Source: Vibrio sonorensis
GTDB taxonomy: Bacteria; Pseudomonadota; Gammaproteobacteria; Enterobacterales; Vibrionaceae
NCBI RefSeq assembly: GCF_001854765.1
Contig: NZ_LJJE01000002.1
Span: 186,001-250,000, forward strand
Direction of reading: 5' to 3'
DNA length: 64,000 nucleotides
Below the pieces are notes generated by a model that was not told the origin of the DNA, made no database searches, and saw only the letters and a list, made by a program, of their open reading frames with translations. The stretch's first letter is position 1; each line of letters opens with the position of its first letter. Made by a program: the position numbers and the translations under genes. Shown here piece after piece: positions 28,654-38,088 of this stretch.

Positions 28654-29254
28654 ATGCTTCTTTAAGCAGTAGGTTTTCACCTTTTTTCTTGCGCCTGCGT
28701 CGAATAATGACTGGCAATAGAAGGCCACCGACAAAACTCATTGCAACCATGGTATACATGTAGCGATCACTTTTGCGGTAGTAGTGATCTGAAAATGCGG
28801 TTACTTTTCCTGTTTCAAAGGTAATACGTACAAATCCAATGACGCTTTGATCGTGAGTAATAGGAGCGACTAACTGTTGGCGGCCAATGCGCGCCGTTTC
28901 TAGCGGAGTATCTAGCCCCAATATTTCTCTAACAGAACGAGAAGTGTCGCTGGCAGCCAATCGGATACCTTGTGAATCATAAATAGCGGCATCAAATACT
29001 AGATCATCAATAGCGAGTTGATTAGTGAGCTTGAGTAGACGCTCTTGATCTTGCTGTATGATCATTTCACTGGCCGATAAAGAGGCTTGGGAAATCAGAA
29101 TGTTAGTTAGGGTTTCTAACTGGTTAGCCTGAATCTCTTCATTACCTTTGGATATCTTTACGCTGTTTACACCCACCACCAGTACCATGGCGACAAGCAG
29201 TAGCACAGCCATCACTTTTATTGCTATCCGAAATGAAAACAAAGAAGAGTCCAT
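28652..29254 (-). CDS. ytjB: AhpA/YtjB family membrane protein (SMP)
   Basis: 200 residues: an N-terminal transmembrane helix (IKVMAVLLLVAMVLVV), a periplasmic domain of about 130 residues resembling small sensor-like domains, a second helix (MYTMVAMSFVGGLLLP) and a basic cytoplasmic tail (IRRRRKKKGE). This is the SMP/YtjB family found divergent from serB in gammaproteobacteria; function is not well established. ATG at 29254 is chosen because GGAGGAG lies directly upstream; longer in-frame starts lack one. Confidence 0.85.
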   Translation of the reverse strand: MDSSLFSFRIAIKVMAVLLLVAMVLVVGVNSVKISKGNEEIQANQLETLTNILISQASLSASEMIIQQDQERLLKLTNQLAIDDLVFDAAIYDSQGIRLAASDTSRSVREILGLDTPLETARIGRQQLVAPITHDQSVIGFVRITFETGKVTAFSDHYYRKSDRYMYTMVAMSFVGGLLLPVIIRRRRKKKGENLLLKEA

Positions 29255-29425
29255 AGCTCCTCCAAAATAGTATATTGCGATACCTAAGAGCATAACCTCG
29301 CTGGCCCATAAGGTACAGCAGCGAAGCCTTTTTTGAGGAGGTTTGCGCATATTCAGACTTGCACAGGTAATTTGCAATAGGGTAAGTTGTGCAGAGCATA
29401 AATGGATTTACACATGGAATAGTAG

Positions 29426-30394
29426 ATGACTCTATCGATTTACCGTCATACCCCAATCTTAAACCGATTTCCTGAGACTCAAGACTCTTGTTGGCATGAT
29501 AAAGAAAAAGCCAATTGGATTGTTTACGCAAAAGGACTTTACCCAGAGCAATTTGACGATATAGATTTTTTTGTTGGTTATACCAACACCATCGTTGATG
29601 CATGGTGCGTAGGCCAATACGAAGTTGCCTTAATGGCTGGCGAGCTCACTCCAGAGCACGAACAAATTCTACAAGCACTTAAGCTTGATTACGCTCGCCT
29701 AACGGATGTACCAGACGTATCCAAACCGGGTGTTATTGTGCTCGACATGGACTCTACCGCGATCGAAATTGAGTGCATTGATGAAATCGCCAAACTGGCG
29801 GGTGTCGGTGATGAAGTTTCTGAAGTGACCGAACGAGCTATGCAAGGTGAACTCGATTTTGAAGAGAGCCTTCGCGCTCGTGTTGGCAAACTTGCTCAAG
29901 CCGACGAAGGGATTCTTGACAAAGTGCGCTCAGAGCTACCTTTAATGCCTGATTTAGAAAACATGATTGCGACGCTACAAGCCTTTGGGTGGAAAACTGC
30001 GATTGCTTCAGGTGGCTTTACTTACTTTTCAGACCATCTAAAAGGTTTGTTGAACTTAGATCATGCCCAATCAAATCAGCTAGAAATTATTGATGGGAAG
30101 TTGACCGGGAAAGTAATAGGAGATGTAGTCTCTGCACAGACCAAGGCTGATATTCTAGCGCAACTCGTCGAGAGCTATGATTTAGAACCGCACAACACTA
30201 TTGCTGTGGGCGATGGTGCCAACGACTTAATTATGATGGGAGCCGCTGGTTTGGGTGTGGCATATCACGCTAAACCAAAGGTAGAACAACAGGCGCAAGT
30301 CGCTATTCGATATGCTGGTCTAGGCGGAATTGTCTGCATACTTTCTGCTATTTTGGTGAAGCAGAAAAAAGTGAGCTGGCAGCCTAAACCATAG
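29426..30394 (+). CDS. serB: Phosphoserine phosphatase
   Basis: SerB carries out the last step of serine synthesis. 322 residues: an N-terminal ACT-like regulatory region, then a HAD phosphatase domain with nucleophile motif VLDMDSTAIEIEC near residue 108, motif II ASGGFT, and motif IV GDGANDLIMMGAAGLGVA. Divergent from ytjB, with 170 bases between them. Frame intact. Confidence 0.97.
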   Translation: MTLSIYRHTPILNRFPETQDSCWHDKEKANWIVYAKGLYPEQFDDIDFFVGYTNTIVDAWCVGQYEVALMAGELTPEHEQILQALKLDYARLTDVPDVSKPGVIVLDMDSTAIEIECIDEIAKLAGVGDEVSEVTERAMQGELDFEESLRARVGKLAQADEGILDKVRSELPLMPDLENMIATLQAFGWKTAIASGGFTYFSDHLKGLLNLDHAQSNQLEIIDGKLTGKVIGDVVSAQTKADILAQLVESYDLEPHNTIAVGDGANDLIMMGAAGLGVAYHAKPKVEQQAQVAIRYAGLGGIVCILSAILVKQKKVSWQPKP

Positions 30395-30402
30395 TGGATG
30401 GT

Positions 30403-30430
30403 AAAAAGCGAGGCATCGACCTCGCTTTTT
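30403..30430 (+). terminator. serB terminator, bidirectional
   Basis: AAAAAGCGAGG/CCTCGCTTTTT, an 11-bp perfect stem with six-base loop. It can serve the convergent PilZ gene as well. Confidence 0.92.
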
Positions 30431-30461
30431 ATTTTACGGTTGTCTAATCTGCGCCTAGAGA

Positions 30462-32804
30462 CTATTTCGTCAGTTCGAGTCGAATTAACACTTCCTCAGT
30501 AATGTCGATGATTTCACCGTATCCCAAAATGGCGCTGATGTCTTTTTCTAGCGTTCTGGCCTGATGCATACTGATGTGGGTTAACTCTTCGATATCTTTT
30601 CTCAACAAAGCCGTAATAGGGTCAAAAACAGGGGCGCCGCAAATTCGCAGCGCGTAGAACTCTCCCATAGACTGAGCGTCTTTGATAAAGCGAATTCTCT
30701 CTTTTAGGTTTTCAAAATCCGTTGTTAAGTGGGTTTCTAGCGACTGAATACGAGTGCCAAACTTAGACGCCGAAATATAGATGTCGTGATACTGGGGCTC
30801 AGCGCCTTCTACACGCTTCATCGGATCGGCGAGCAGAGTACTGGTTCGGCCCTTATAGATAGGCTCCAACGAGAATCTCGCTTCGTGGCCTAATTTGGCA
30901 AGCAGTGCGATGTGCGGCAAAAGAGGGTAGTTAACCCCAATAACGGTTGGTTTTAAGTTCGGTCCGCGTTTTTCGACAAACACAGGTGTACTGACCATTT
31001 TGTCGAGCAAGATATTGTGCAGAGCTTCCAAGAGTTCGTTTGTCGGCAGTAGCTCCCTTTTGGCAACCAGTTTGTCTAAGTTGTGGTCGATCAGCTTGCC
31101 AAAAAAGGCAATGGTCTTCATGGTGTGCTTGTCTTCTTGCATGACCAATTGCAGACTGCGGCCATTGTTGTTCACTCGAATCACTTTATAAGGGACGTTT
31201 TCGAGTGGCAGGGATTTATCGTAAAGCTTGAGCTCTTCAAAGCTTAAGTGGCATAAATCATCGGCTTTAAGTCGACACGGGGTTTTCAGGGCTAAACTTA
31301 TCCCTCGTTTCGATATGTCTAACGTGGTACCGACAATCGCTCCTGCTTCGTTCTTAAGCAGAATTGGAGAGCGAAACTGGAAACGCGGCTCTTTGCGGCG
31401 AGATTTGGCATCAAAATAGAGACACGAAGGCAGCGTGGGGATATTTCTTGATTGAATAAACGGATTGAGTTTATTACTCGGCAGACGCGGCTTTTCCGTC
31501 AGCAAGTAATCTTTGGCCACTCTGTCATCTGCGATCTCCTGCAAAATGCCGCAGTGGGTCAGTTCTTTATTTTTTAGTGCTAACTCATTTGAAAAAGAGG
31601 AGAGCTGCAGTTTATCGTCTTCAGATAACTCGAAGACAGAGATCCGAAATACGCGCCAACTCTCTTTTTTTGCCCCTATATGCCAAAAGAGCTGCCGAAT
31701 TTCGCGACTGGCCTCTGGCATCATCATGGAAAAGAACAAGGTCTTTTCCTGATGCTCGTGGGTAAAGGAGTAGAGTACATTGTTGCTGCCGCGCATACCT
31801 GGCTTAGTCAGCACTTCCATTCTTTCAGGGTTAAACAAGCTCGACAGAGTTTGCTGATTGCGTTCATCGTGCCAGTACTGCCAAATAGATTGGTTGTTCT
31901 CTGTCATTAGCGCCAGAGTTAGCTCGTTGCCGCTAAAAAATACCGGCAGGTTACAGGTATGTTTGAGATAAGTGTGTTCGTATCCGCGAGTTCTAGCGCG
32001 AATCACTTTGTCTTGGTTGTCGTGTTTGGTGCGCTGCGAGTCGTTGAGCAAGCTCTCTTGAATGACTTCTTCTATCACCGAGGAGTCTTCTAAGCGCAGA
32101 AGACGCAAGAACTTAACTGCATCATTTTCATAGGATTCATCAATACCTACGATTCGATAGCGAATAGGACTGCGTATACCAGTAACGTCAGAGGTCTTGC
32201 GCAGCTCGACATAGTTTACGGTGACAACTTCACCTAGTTTGTAGTCAAAAGCGGTAGGAACTTTAAAGCGAGCGCCTGAGGGTGAAATGTCCACCGTCAC
32301 CGCGTGAACGATTTGGTCGTTTGGCAGCTCAATTTCAATTTGCGATGAGAGCTTTAGTCGATTTTCTTTGCGTTTAAGATCGTAGCCCAAGGTCACCGGT
32401 TCAACCTCAAACGGACTATCAGCACTAGTGATTTCTTGGCCCTGAGGCTTGCCGCGTTGTTGCATCACGCGGAAATTGTTTTTCGTATTGCACAGAGCTT
32501 CCCACACTCCTTCGGTGTAACTTCCGAACTTGCGTGTATTTTTGTGATAGGCATTAAACGCCACATCATCTAGCCAATGCTTTCTTCCATCTAGCTCGTA
32601 TTCGCGGCATTCACCTTTTACCCGTCCGCGCAAATCTATGCTCTTGGTACAAGGGGCCATAACACGATTAAGTTCCATTTTGACCAGAATTTTAACCGAC
32701 GGAGCCTCGCCTTCTGTCATCTGCGAAAGAAGGTGTTCAAAATCGCCTGAATTGTAGGCGGGTATTAGCCGTTCAGCCAAAGAGAGAATTTCTGATTGCT
32801 GCAT
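30462..32804 (-). CDS. plzC: Two-PilZ-domain c-di-GMP-binding protein (PlzC-like)
   Basis: A 780-residue cytoplasmic protein with no signal peptide or membrane segments. Two PilZ signatures are visible, each RxxxR followed by (D/N)xSxxG: RKENRLKLS...DISPSGARF near residues 165-205 and RRKEPRFQF...DISKRGISL near residues 470-505. PilZ domains bind cyclic-di-GMP. Position between serB and radA is that of the V. cholerae VC2344/PlzC gene, and the protein is of that large type. What it controls is unknown from sequence. Confidence 0.85.
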   Translation of the reverse strand: MQQSEILSLAERLIPAYNSGDFEHLLSQMTEGEAPSVKILVKMELNRVMAPCTKSIDLRGRVKGECREYELDGRKHWLDDVAFNAYHKNTRKFGSYTEGVWEALCNTKNNFRVMQQRGKPQGQEITSADSPFEVEPVTLGYDLKRKENRLKLSSQIEIELPNDQIVHAVTVDISPSGARFKVPTAFDYKLGEVVTVNYVELRKTSDVTGIRSPIRYRIVGIDESYENDAVKFLRLLRLEDSSVIEEVIQESLLNDSQRTKHDNQDKVIRARTRGYEHTYLKHTCNLPVFFSGNELTLALMTENNQSIWQYWHDERNQQTLSSLFNPERMEVLTKPGMRGSNNVLYSFTHEHQEKTLFFSMMMPEASREIRQLFWHIGAKKESWRVFRISVFELSEDDKLQLSSFSNELALKNKELTHCGILQEIADDRVAKDYLLTEKPRLPSNKLNPFIQSRNIPTLPSCLYFDAKSRRKEPRFQFRSPILLKNEAGAIVGTTLDISKRGISLALKTPCRLKADDLCHLSFEELKLYDKSLPLENVPYKVIRVNNNGRSLQLVMQEDKHTMKTIAFFGKLIDHNLDKLVAKRELLPTNELLEALHNILLDKMVSTPVFVEKRGPNLKPTVIGVNYPLLPHIALLAKLGHEARFSLEPIYKGRTSTLLADPMKRVEGAEPQYHDIYISASKFGTRIQSLETHLTTDFENLKERIRFIKDAQSMGEFYALRICGAPVFDPITALLRKDIEELTHISMHQARTLEKDISAILGYGEIIDITEEVLIRLELTK

Positions 32805-32940
32805 ACTTTTCTGTTAGAGTGCCTTATGCCTCTTTAAATCGGCCTTGATATTAAGATCTTTAGTGATATGTTACTGCTGATCAACCCCGAAGATGACGAA
32901 ATCAAAAGGTACGTCACATAGAATATGAATTTGAGGTGAC

Positions 32941-34323
32941 ATGGCGAAAGCAAAACGAGCATATGTGTGTAATGACTGTGGCGCAGACTTCCCGCGTTGG
33001 CAAGGGCAGTGCAATGCATGTGGAGCATGGAATACGATTAGTGAAGTTCGACTAGCGGCTTCTCCGGCAGCGGCTCGCAACGAACGATTATCTGGCTATG
33101 CGGGAACTGGCAGCGAAAGTACGGTTCAAACTTTGTCAGAAATTGATCTACAAGAGGTCCCGCGCTTCACTAGCGGTTTTAAAGAACTCGACCGAGTTTT
33201 AGGCGGTGGTGTGGTTCCCGGTGCCGCAATACTCATCGGTGGTAACCCGGGGGCAGGTAAATCGACCTTACTCCTCCAGACCATGTGTATACTTTCATCG
33301 CAAATGCCGACGTTATACGTCACCGGCGAAGAGTCTTTACAGCAAGTTGCCATGCGAGCTTCGCGATTGGGGTTGCCTAAAGAGCATTTGAAAATGTTGT
33401 CAGAAACCAATGTTGATCGCATTTGCCAAATTGCAGAGAAAGAGCAGCCCAAGATAATGGTGATCGACTCGATTCAAGTCATGCACGTCGCTGACGTTCA
33501 GTCTTCTCCGGGGAGCGTGGCACAAGTGCGCGAATCCGCCACTGCATTAACGCGTTACGCCAAGCAAAATAATGTGGCTGTCTTTATAGTAGGTCACGTT
33601 ACCAAAGACGGAACACTTGCCGGACCAAAAGTACTGGAACACATTATTGACTGCTCCGTTTTACTCGACGGAGGAACAGACAGCCGTTTTAGAACTTTGC
33701 GCAGTCACAAGAACCGATTTGGCGCGGTGAATGAGTTAGGTGTATTTGCCATGACAGGGCAGGGGCTTCGCGAAGTTAGCAATCCTTCGGCTATTTTCCT
33801 GTCTCGTGGCGAAGAGCAAACATCGGGCAGTTCAGTCATGGTAGTATGGGAAGGAACACGCCCCTTACTGGTAGAGATACAGGCGCTAGTGGACTATTCA
33901 CAGCTTGCCAACCCTCGCCGCGTTGCCGTGGGTCTCGAGCAAAACCGATTGTCGTTGCTATTGGCCGTACTGCACAAACACGGCGGTCTGCAAATGGCGG
34001 ATCAAGACGTATTTGTAAATGTCGTCGGTGGGGTAAAAGTGACAGAAACCAGTGCAGACTTAGCTCTTCTGATGGCACTGCTTTCTAGCTTTAGAGACCG
34101 AGCTTTGCCAAAAGATGTGGTCATTTTTGGTGAGGTGGGCTTAGCGGGAGAGATTCGACCCGTACCAAGTGGTCAAGAACGCTTAAATGAAGCCTTTAAA
34201 CACGGCTTTAAAAAAGCCATAGTTCCCGCTGCGAATATGCCTAAAGGCGGTATCGCGGGGATGGAAATTCATGCAGTGCAGAAACTTTCCGATGCAATAG
34301 AAGCATTTGATGCGGTTTGCTAG
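32941..34323 (+). CDS. radA: DNA repair/recombination protein RadA
   Basis: RadA is a RecA-like DnaB-type helicase for branch migration. 460 residues: N-terminal C4 zinc finger CNDCGADFPRWQGQCNACG, Walker A GGNPGAGKST near residue 100, the RadA-specific KNRFG motif, and a C-terminal Lon-protease-like domain (VNVVGGVKVTETSADLA). ATG follows TTTGAGGTGAC. Divergent from the PilZ gene with 136 bases between them. Confidence 0.97.
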   Translation: MAKAKRAYVCNDCGADFPRWQGQCNACGAWNTISEVRLAASPAAARNERLSGYAGTGSESTVQTLSEIDLQEVPRFTSGFKELDRVLGGGVVPGAAILIGGNPGAGKSTLLLQTMCILSSQMPTLYVTGEESLQQVAMRASRLGLPKEHLKMLSETNVDRICQIAEKEQPKIMVIDSIQVMHVADVQSSPGSVAQVRESATALTRYAKQNNVAVFIVGHVTKDGTLAGPKVLEHIIDCSVLLDGGTDSRFRTLRSHKNRFGAVNELGVFAMTGQGLREVSNPSAIFLSRGEEQTSGSSVMVVWEGTRPLLVEIQALVDYSQLANPRRVAVGLEQNRLSLLLAVLHKHGGLQMADQDVFVNVVGGVKVTETSADLALLMALLSSFRDRALPKDVVIFGEVGLAGEIRPVPSGQERLNEAFKHGFKKAIVPAANMPKGGIAGMEIHAVQKLSDAIEAFDAVC

Positions 34324-34462
34324 TCACTTTAGCCAATGCGATATGGCTCGGGGTAGCACTAGGGGCAGCAATACTATTTTTGACTATAGTTAAGATTACG
34401 CTTACCAAGCCATTTCACTTAAACTGTGGAAAATGAGTAAGAAACTAGGTCACAAAAGGGAT

Positions 34463-34499
34463 TTCTCTATCGTTGCGTGATGGTAGAGAACTTTTTTTT
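34463..34499 (+). terminator. radA intrinsic terminator
   Basis: TTCTCTATC/GATGGTAGAGAA imperfect stem followed by eight T. Confidence 0.85.
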
Positions 34500-34537
34500 A
34501 TCCAACAGTACGCAAGGGTATCAGTCTTGACAGATTG

Positions 34538-34546
34538 TGGTATACT
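34538..34546 (+). promoter_or_regulatory. fusA2 extended -10 promoter
   Basis: TGGTATACT (34538-34546) is an extended -10. The TTGACA at 34527 is only eight bases away, so it is not its -35. Start expected near 34553, about 30 bases before the fusA2 ATG. Confidence 0.55.
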
Positions 34547-34583
34547 CTGCGCGCACTTTATACCTTATTAACAGAGTAAGACA

Positions 34584-36674
34584 ATGACTGATTTATCAAA
34601 ATACAGAAACATTGGTATTTTTGCTCACGTAGACGCGGGTAAAACTACCTCTACAGAGCGTATCCTTAAGCTAACTGGTAAAATCCACAAGATCGGTGAC
34701 ACTCACGACGGTTCTACAACAACCGACTTCATGGAACAGGAAGCTGAGCGTGGTATTACTATCCAGTCTGCAGCAACAACTTGTTTCTGGGACGACCACC
34801 GTCTAAACATCATCGATACTCCTGGACACGTTGACTTCACTATCGAAGTTTACCGTTCTCTAAAAGTACTTGATGGTGGTATCGGTGTATTCTGTGGTTC
34901 TGGTGGTGTTGAACCTCAGTCAGAAACAAACTGGCGTTACGCTGACGAATCACACGTATCACGTCTGATCTTCGTTAACAAACTAGACCGTATGGGCGCA
35001 GACTTCTACCGCGTTGTTGACCAAGTTGAAAACGTTCTTGGTGCAACTCCTCTAGTAATGACTCTACCTATCGGTATCGAAGAAGATTTCGTTGGTGTTG
35101 TTGACGTACTAAGCCAAAAAGCATACGTATGGGATGAGTCTGGCCAACCAGAGAACTACGAAGTTCAAGACATCCCAGCTGACCTAGTTGACAAGGCAGC
35201 AGAATACCGTGAAATGCTAATCGAAACTGCTCTAGAGCAGGACGAAGAGCTAATGATGGCTTACCTAGAAGAGGGCGAAGAGCCATCTCTAGAAGACATC
35301 AAGCGTTGTATCCGTAAAGGTACTCGCGACCTAGCATTCTTCCCAACTTACTGTGGTTCTGCATACAAGAACAAAGGTATCCAACTTATCCTTGACGCTG
35401 TAGTAGATTACCTACCAGCTCCAACAGAAGTTGACCCTCAGCCTCTAACAGACAAAGAAACTGGTGAGCCTACTGGTGAAGTAGCAACAGTTTCTGCTGA
35501 AGAGCCACTAAGAGCACTTGCGTTCAAAATCATGGACGACCGCTTTGGTGCACTAACGTTTATCCGCGTTTACTCTGGTACGTTGAAGAAGGGTGACACT
35601 ATCCTTAACTCCGCAACGGGTAAAACAGAGCGTATCGGCCGTATGGTTGAGATGCACGCAGACGAGCGTAACGAAATCGATTCAGCACAAGCTGGTGACA
35701 TCATCGCTGTAGTTGGTATGAAGAACGTTCAAACAGGTCACACTCTATGTGATCCTAAGAACGAATGTACTCTAGAGCCAATGATCTTCCCAGATCCAGT
35801 AATCTCTATCGCTGTTAAGCCAAAAGACAAAGGCGGCAGTGAGAAGATGGGTATCGCGATCGGTAAGATGGTTGCAGAAGACCCATCATTCCAGGTTGAG
35901 ACTGATGAAGAAACTGGTGAAACTGTACTGAAAGGTATGGGCGAACTTCACCTAGACATCAAGGTTGATATCCTTAAGCGTACTTACGGCGTTGAGCTAG
36001 AAGTAGGTGCTCCACAGGTAGCTTACCGTGAAACTATCACTCAAGCAGTTGAAGATAGCTACACGCACAAGAAGCAGTCTGGTGGTTCTGGTCAGTTCGC
36101 GAAAATCGACTACCGTATCAAACCAGGTGAGCCAAACTCAGGCTTCACGTTCTCTTCAACAGTTGTTGGTGGTAACGTACCTAAAGAATTCTGGCCTGCA
36201 GTAGAGAAAGGCTTTGGCGGCATGATGGAAACTGGTGTTCTAGCTGGCTTCCCAACTCTAGACGTAGAAGTTGAACTATTCGACGGTGGTTTCCACGCAG
36301 TTGACTCTTCAGCTATCGCTTACGAAATCGCTGCTAAAGGCGCATTCCGTCAGTCTATGCCAAAAGCTGGTGCACAGCTTCTAGAGCCAATCATGCACGT
36401 TGACGTGTTCACTCCAGAAGATCACGTTGGTGACGTAATCGGTGACCTTAACCGTCGTCGTGGTATGATCAAAGACCAGCAAGCTGGTACTACTGGCGTA
36501 CGTATCAAAGCAGACGTTCCTCTATCAGAAATGTTCGGCTACATCGGTACTCTACGTACAATGACATCTGGTCGTGGTCAGTTCTCTATGGAGTTCTCAC
36601 ACTACACTGCATGTCCTGCAAACGTTGCTGAAGAAGTTATCGCTGCAGTTAAAGAACGCAACGAGAAGAAGTAA
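34584..36674 (+). CDS. fusA2: Elongation factor G, second paralogue type (EF-G2)
   Basis: A 696-residue translational GTPase with all five EF-G domains: G1 AHVDAGKT (residues 14-21), switch I with [10 protein letters not shown]3 DTPGHVDF, G4 NKLD, domain IV and C-terminal domain V. It differs from the canonical FusA start (GHIDAGKT/AHIDAGKT with FYTG) and is a lone gene next to radA rather than in the rpsL–rpsG–fusA–tuf operon, matching the V. cholerae VC2342 second EF-G. Codon use is very biased, as for abundant proteins (CTA for Leu, GGT for Gly). Whether it drives elongation or ribosome recycling cannot be told from sequence. Confidence 0.93.
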   Translation: MTDLSKYRNIGIFAHVDAGKTTSTERILKLTGKIHKIGDTHDGSTTTDFMEQEAERGITIQSAATTCFWDDHRLNIIDTPGHVDFTIEVYRSLKVLDGGIGVFCGSGGVEPQSETNWRYADESHVSRLIFVNKLDRMGADFYRVVDQVENVLGATPLVMTLPIGIEEDFVGVVDVLSQKAYVWDESGQPENYEVQDIPADLVDKAAEYREMLIETALEQDEELMMAYLEEGEEPSLEDIKRCIRKGTRDLAFFPTYCGSAYKNKGIQLILDAVVDYLPAPTEVDPQPLTDKETGEPTGEVATVSAEEPLRALAFKIMDDRFGALTFIRVYSGTLKKGDTILNSATGKTERIGRMVEMHADERNEIDSAQAGDIIAVVGMKNVQTGHTLCDPKNECTLEPMIFPDPVISIAVKPKDKGGSEKMGIAIGKMVAEDPSFQVETDEETGETVLKGMGELHLDIKVDILKRTYGVELEVGAPQVAYRETITQAVEDSYTHKKQSGGSGQFAKIDYRIKPGEPNSGFTFSSTVVGGNVPKEFWPAVEKGFGGMMETGVLAGFPTLDVEVELFDGGFHAVDSSAIAYEIAAKGAFRQSMPKAGAQLLEPIMHVDVFTPEDHVGDVIGDLNRRRGMIKDQQAGTTGVRIKADVPLSEMFGYIGTLRTMTSGRGQFSMEFSHYTACPANVAEEVIAAVKERNEKK

Positions 36675-36695
36675 TTCTCCGTTAGCTTGATTGCG

Positions 36696-36724
36696 AAAAG
36701 CCCCGTTTTTACGGGGCTTTTTTT
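36696..36724 (+). terminator. fusA2 intrinsic terminator
   Basis: AAAAGCCCCGT/ACGGGGCTTTT stem with four-T loop and a long T run. Its T run overlaps the stop of the convergent LysR gene. Confidence 0.95.
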
Positions 36725-37679
36725 ATGCGCGATTACAGCCCCAAGGCAGGGAGAAGTCAGTGTCGATAATCTCAGTGTTAACAAGGGGGTAAGTGGCTTG
36801 AAACTGGGCCACCTCTTTGATTAGCCACTGTTGGAACTGTTGTACCTTTGGCCTTTTAAAGTAGCCCGCGGGCGCACACAAGAAGTACTTGAACTTGGGC
36901 CTTAGTGCTTGGTTACCAATGCGAACCAGTTTGCCCTCGTCAATATAACGGGCAGCGATAGAGTGTTTGACCAATGCCACCCCTTGTACCGCAAGCGCTC
37001 CCTCTAGAACAAAGTGAGACCCATCGTATCGAAGCGTCGAGCGACCGCCGCTATACCCCAGATTCTCTAAATAGAGAGACCAGTCCATATCCGGCCACAT
37101 ATCTTCGATAAGGTCAGCTCGGGTCAGGTCTTTGACCGACATGATATTGTGCTTTTCTCTATAGAGAGGATGACAAACGGGATAGACCACATCATCCATC
37201 AACCAGCGGCTTTCTATCTTAGGGTAGGTGCCTTCCCCATAGCGGATACACAAGTCGACACTGGAATCTTCAAAGGTGACTAATCGATTGGTCGGCTCCA
37301 ACAAAAATGAAAGCTCTGGATGTTGAGAGCGAAAGTCACCAATTCTCGAAACTAGCCAGTGCTGAGCAAAGGAGGGAGGCGTTGAAATAGATAACTGATA
37401 CGGATTCGGATCAGTATTGATTAGGCGTACCCCCTCTTGAATATGAGAAAATCCTCTACCGGCTTGTTCATAGAGCAAGCGTCCCTCTTCGGTTAAGACC
37501 ACTTTACGGTGCTGGCGAACAAACAGTTCGGTACCCAGCCAATCTTCAAGAGCACGGATCTGCTGACTGATTGCCGCTGAGGTGACAAATAGCTGTTCGG
37601 CGGCCTTTTTAAAACTGCCTTGCTGAGCGGCAATGTAAAAGTAGTAGAGTCCTTGCAAGGGGGGCATTTTCTCTTTCAC
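36723..37679 (-). CDS. LysR-family regulator (GcvA-like), module 1
   Basis: 318 residues: winged HTH (KKAAEQLFVTSAAISQQIRALEDWLG near residues 24-49) and a type 2 periplasmic-binding-like effector domain (LSISTPPSFAQHWLVSRI...). The sequence belongs to the GcvA-like LysR branch and resembles the next LysR gene at 38089. It is divergent from a DUF1127 small protein; the 100-base gap holds the inverted repeat ACAGGT-N16-ACCTGT (37725-37752), a plausible LysR operator. Confidence 0.88.
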   Translation of the reverse strand: MKEKMPPLQGLYYFYIAAQQGSFKKAAEQLFVTSAAISQQIRALEDWLGTELFVRQHRKVVLTEEGRLLYEQAGRGFSHIQEGVRLINTDPNPYQLSISTPPSFAQHWLVSRIGDFRSQHPELSFLLEPTNRLVTFEDSSVDLCIRYGEGTYPKIESRWLMDDVVYPVCHPLYREKHNIMSVKDLTRADLIEDMWPDMDWSLYLENLGYSGGRSTLRYDGSHFVLEGALAVQGVALVKHSIAARYIDEGKLVRIGNQALRPKFKYFLCAPAGYFKRPKVQQFQQWLIKEVAQFQATYPLVNTEIIDTDFSLPWGCNRA

Positions 37680-37724
37680 TTAAGCTCTCCTTAACTCAAT
37701 GTCGATTTTAATCGTTTGTGAACA

Positions 37725-37752
37725 ACAGGTATATGATGAATTATTAACCTGT
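37725..37752. promoter_or_regulatory. Inverted repeat, candidate LysR operator
   Basis: ACAGGT and ACCTGT, perfect 6-bp arms separated by 16 bases, in the divergent region between the LysR gene and the DUF1127 gene. Confidence 0.45.
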
Positions 37753-37779
37753 AGAAGGTCAGATTTCAAGGGGAATGCT

Positions 37780-37986
37780 ATGCAGTTATCTATTCAATAT
37801 CGCTTTAAAATTGAAATGGTTAGCCCAAAGAGACTACTTAAGAAATTTTATCTTCTACTGATGTTGTGGCGTCGTAATTACCGAACTCGCCGTCAGTTGG
37901 CGGATTTACCAGAGCACCTTTACCAAGATATTGGCGTAAGTACACCTCAAGTGAACCGCGAAGTAAAACGATGTTTTTGGGATTAA
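37780..37986 (+). CDS. DUF1127 small protein
   Basis: 68 residues. The C-terminal half (YRTRRQLADLPEHLYQDIGV) is a clear DUF1127 motif: basic helix, then L-x-x-L-x-x-H-x-x-x-D-I-G. DUF1127 proteins are small, basic and often RNA- or stress-related regulators, with a few linked to phosphate, arginine or sRNA metabolism. ATG at 37780 follows AAGGGGAATGCT; upstream in-frame ATGs lack such a site. Divergent from LysR module 1 and followed by a terminator. Confidence 0.82.
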   Translation: MQLSIQYRFKIEMVSPKRLLKKFYLLLMLWRRNYRTRRQLADLPEHLYQDIGVSTPQVNREVKRCFWD

Positions 37987-38054
37987 TGACGCAACGTTTT
38001 CCGGTTTCCTTCCTGTCACAGCTCATCTCGGTGAAAGAGTTACTAGCAGACCGG

Positions 38055-38087
38055 GCTCAGCATACCGCTTGTATGCTGAGCGCTTTT
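38055..38087 (+). terminator. Terminator after DUF1127 gene
   Basis: GCTCAGCATAC/GTATGCTGAGC perfect 11-bp stem with five-base loop, then GCTTTTCTT. Confidence 0.88.
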
Positions 38088-38088
38088 C

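Noticed and set aside
34317..34436. 39-residue hydrophobic ORF (TTG start) just after radA
   Set aside because: It could be a single-helix membrane protein, but there is no ribosome site, the start is TTG and it overlaps the radA stop. Not supported enough to annotate.
34527..34546. TTGACA plus TATACT as a -35/-10 pair for fusA2
   Set aside because: Spacing is only eight bases; the TATACT works as an extended -10 instead.
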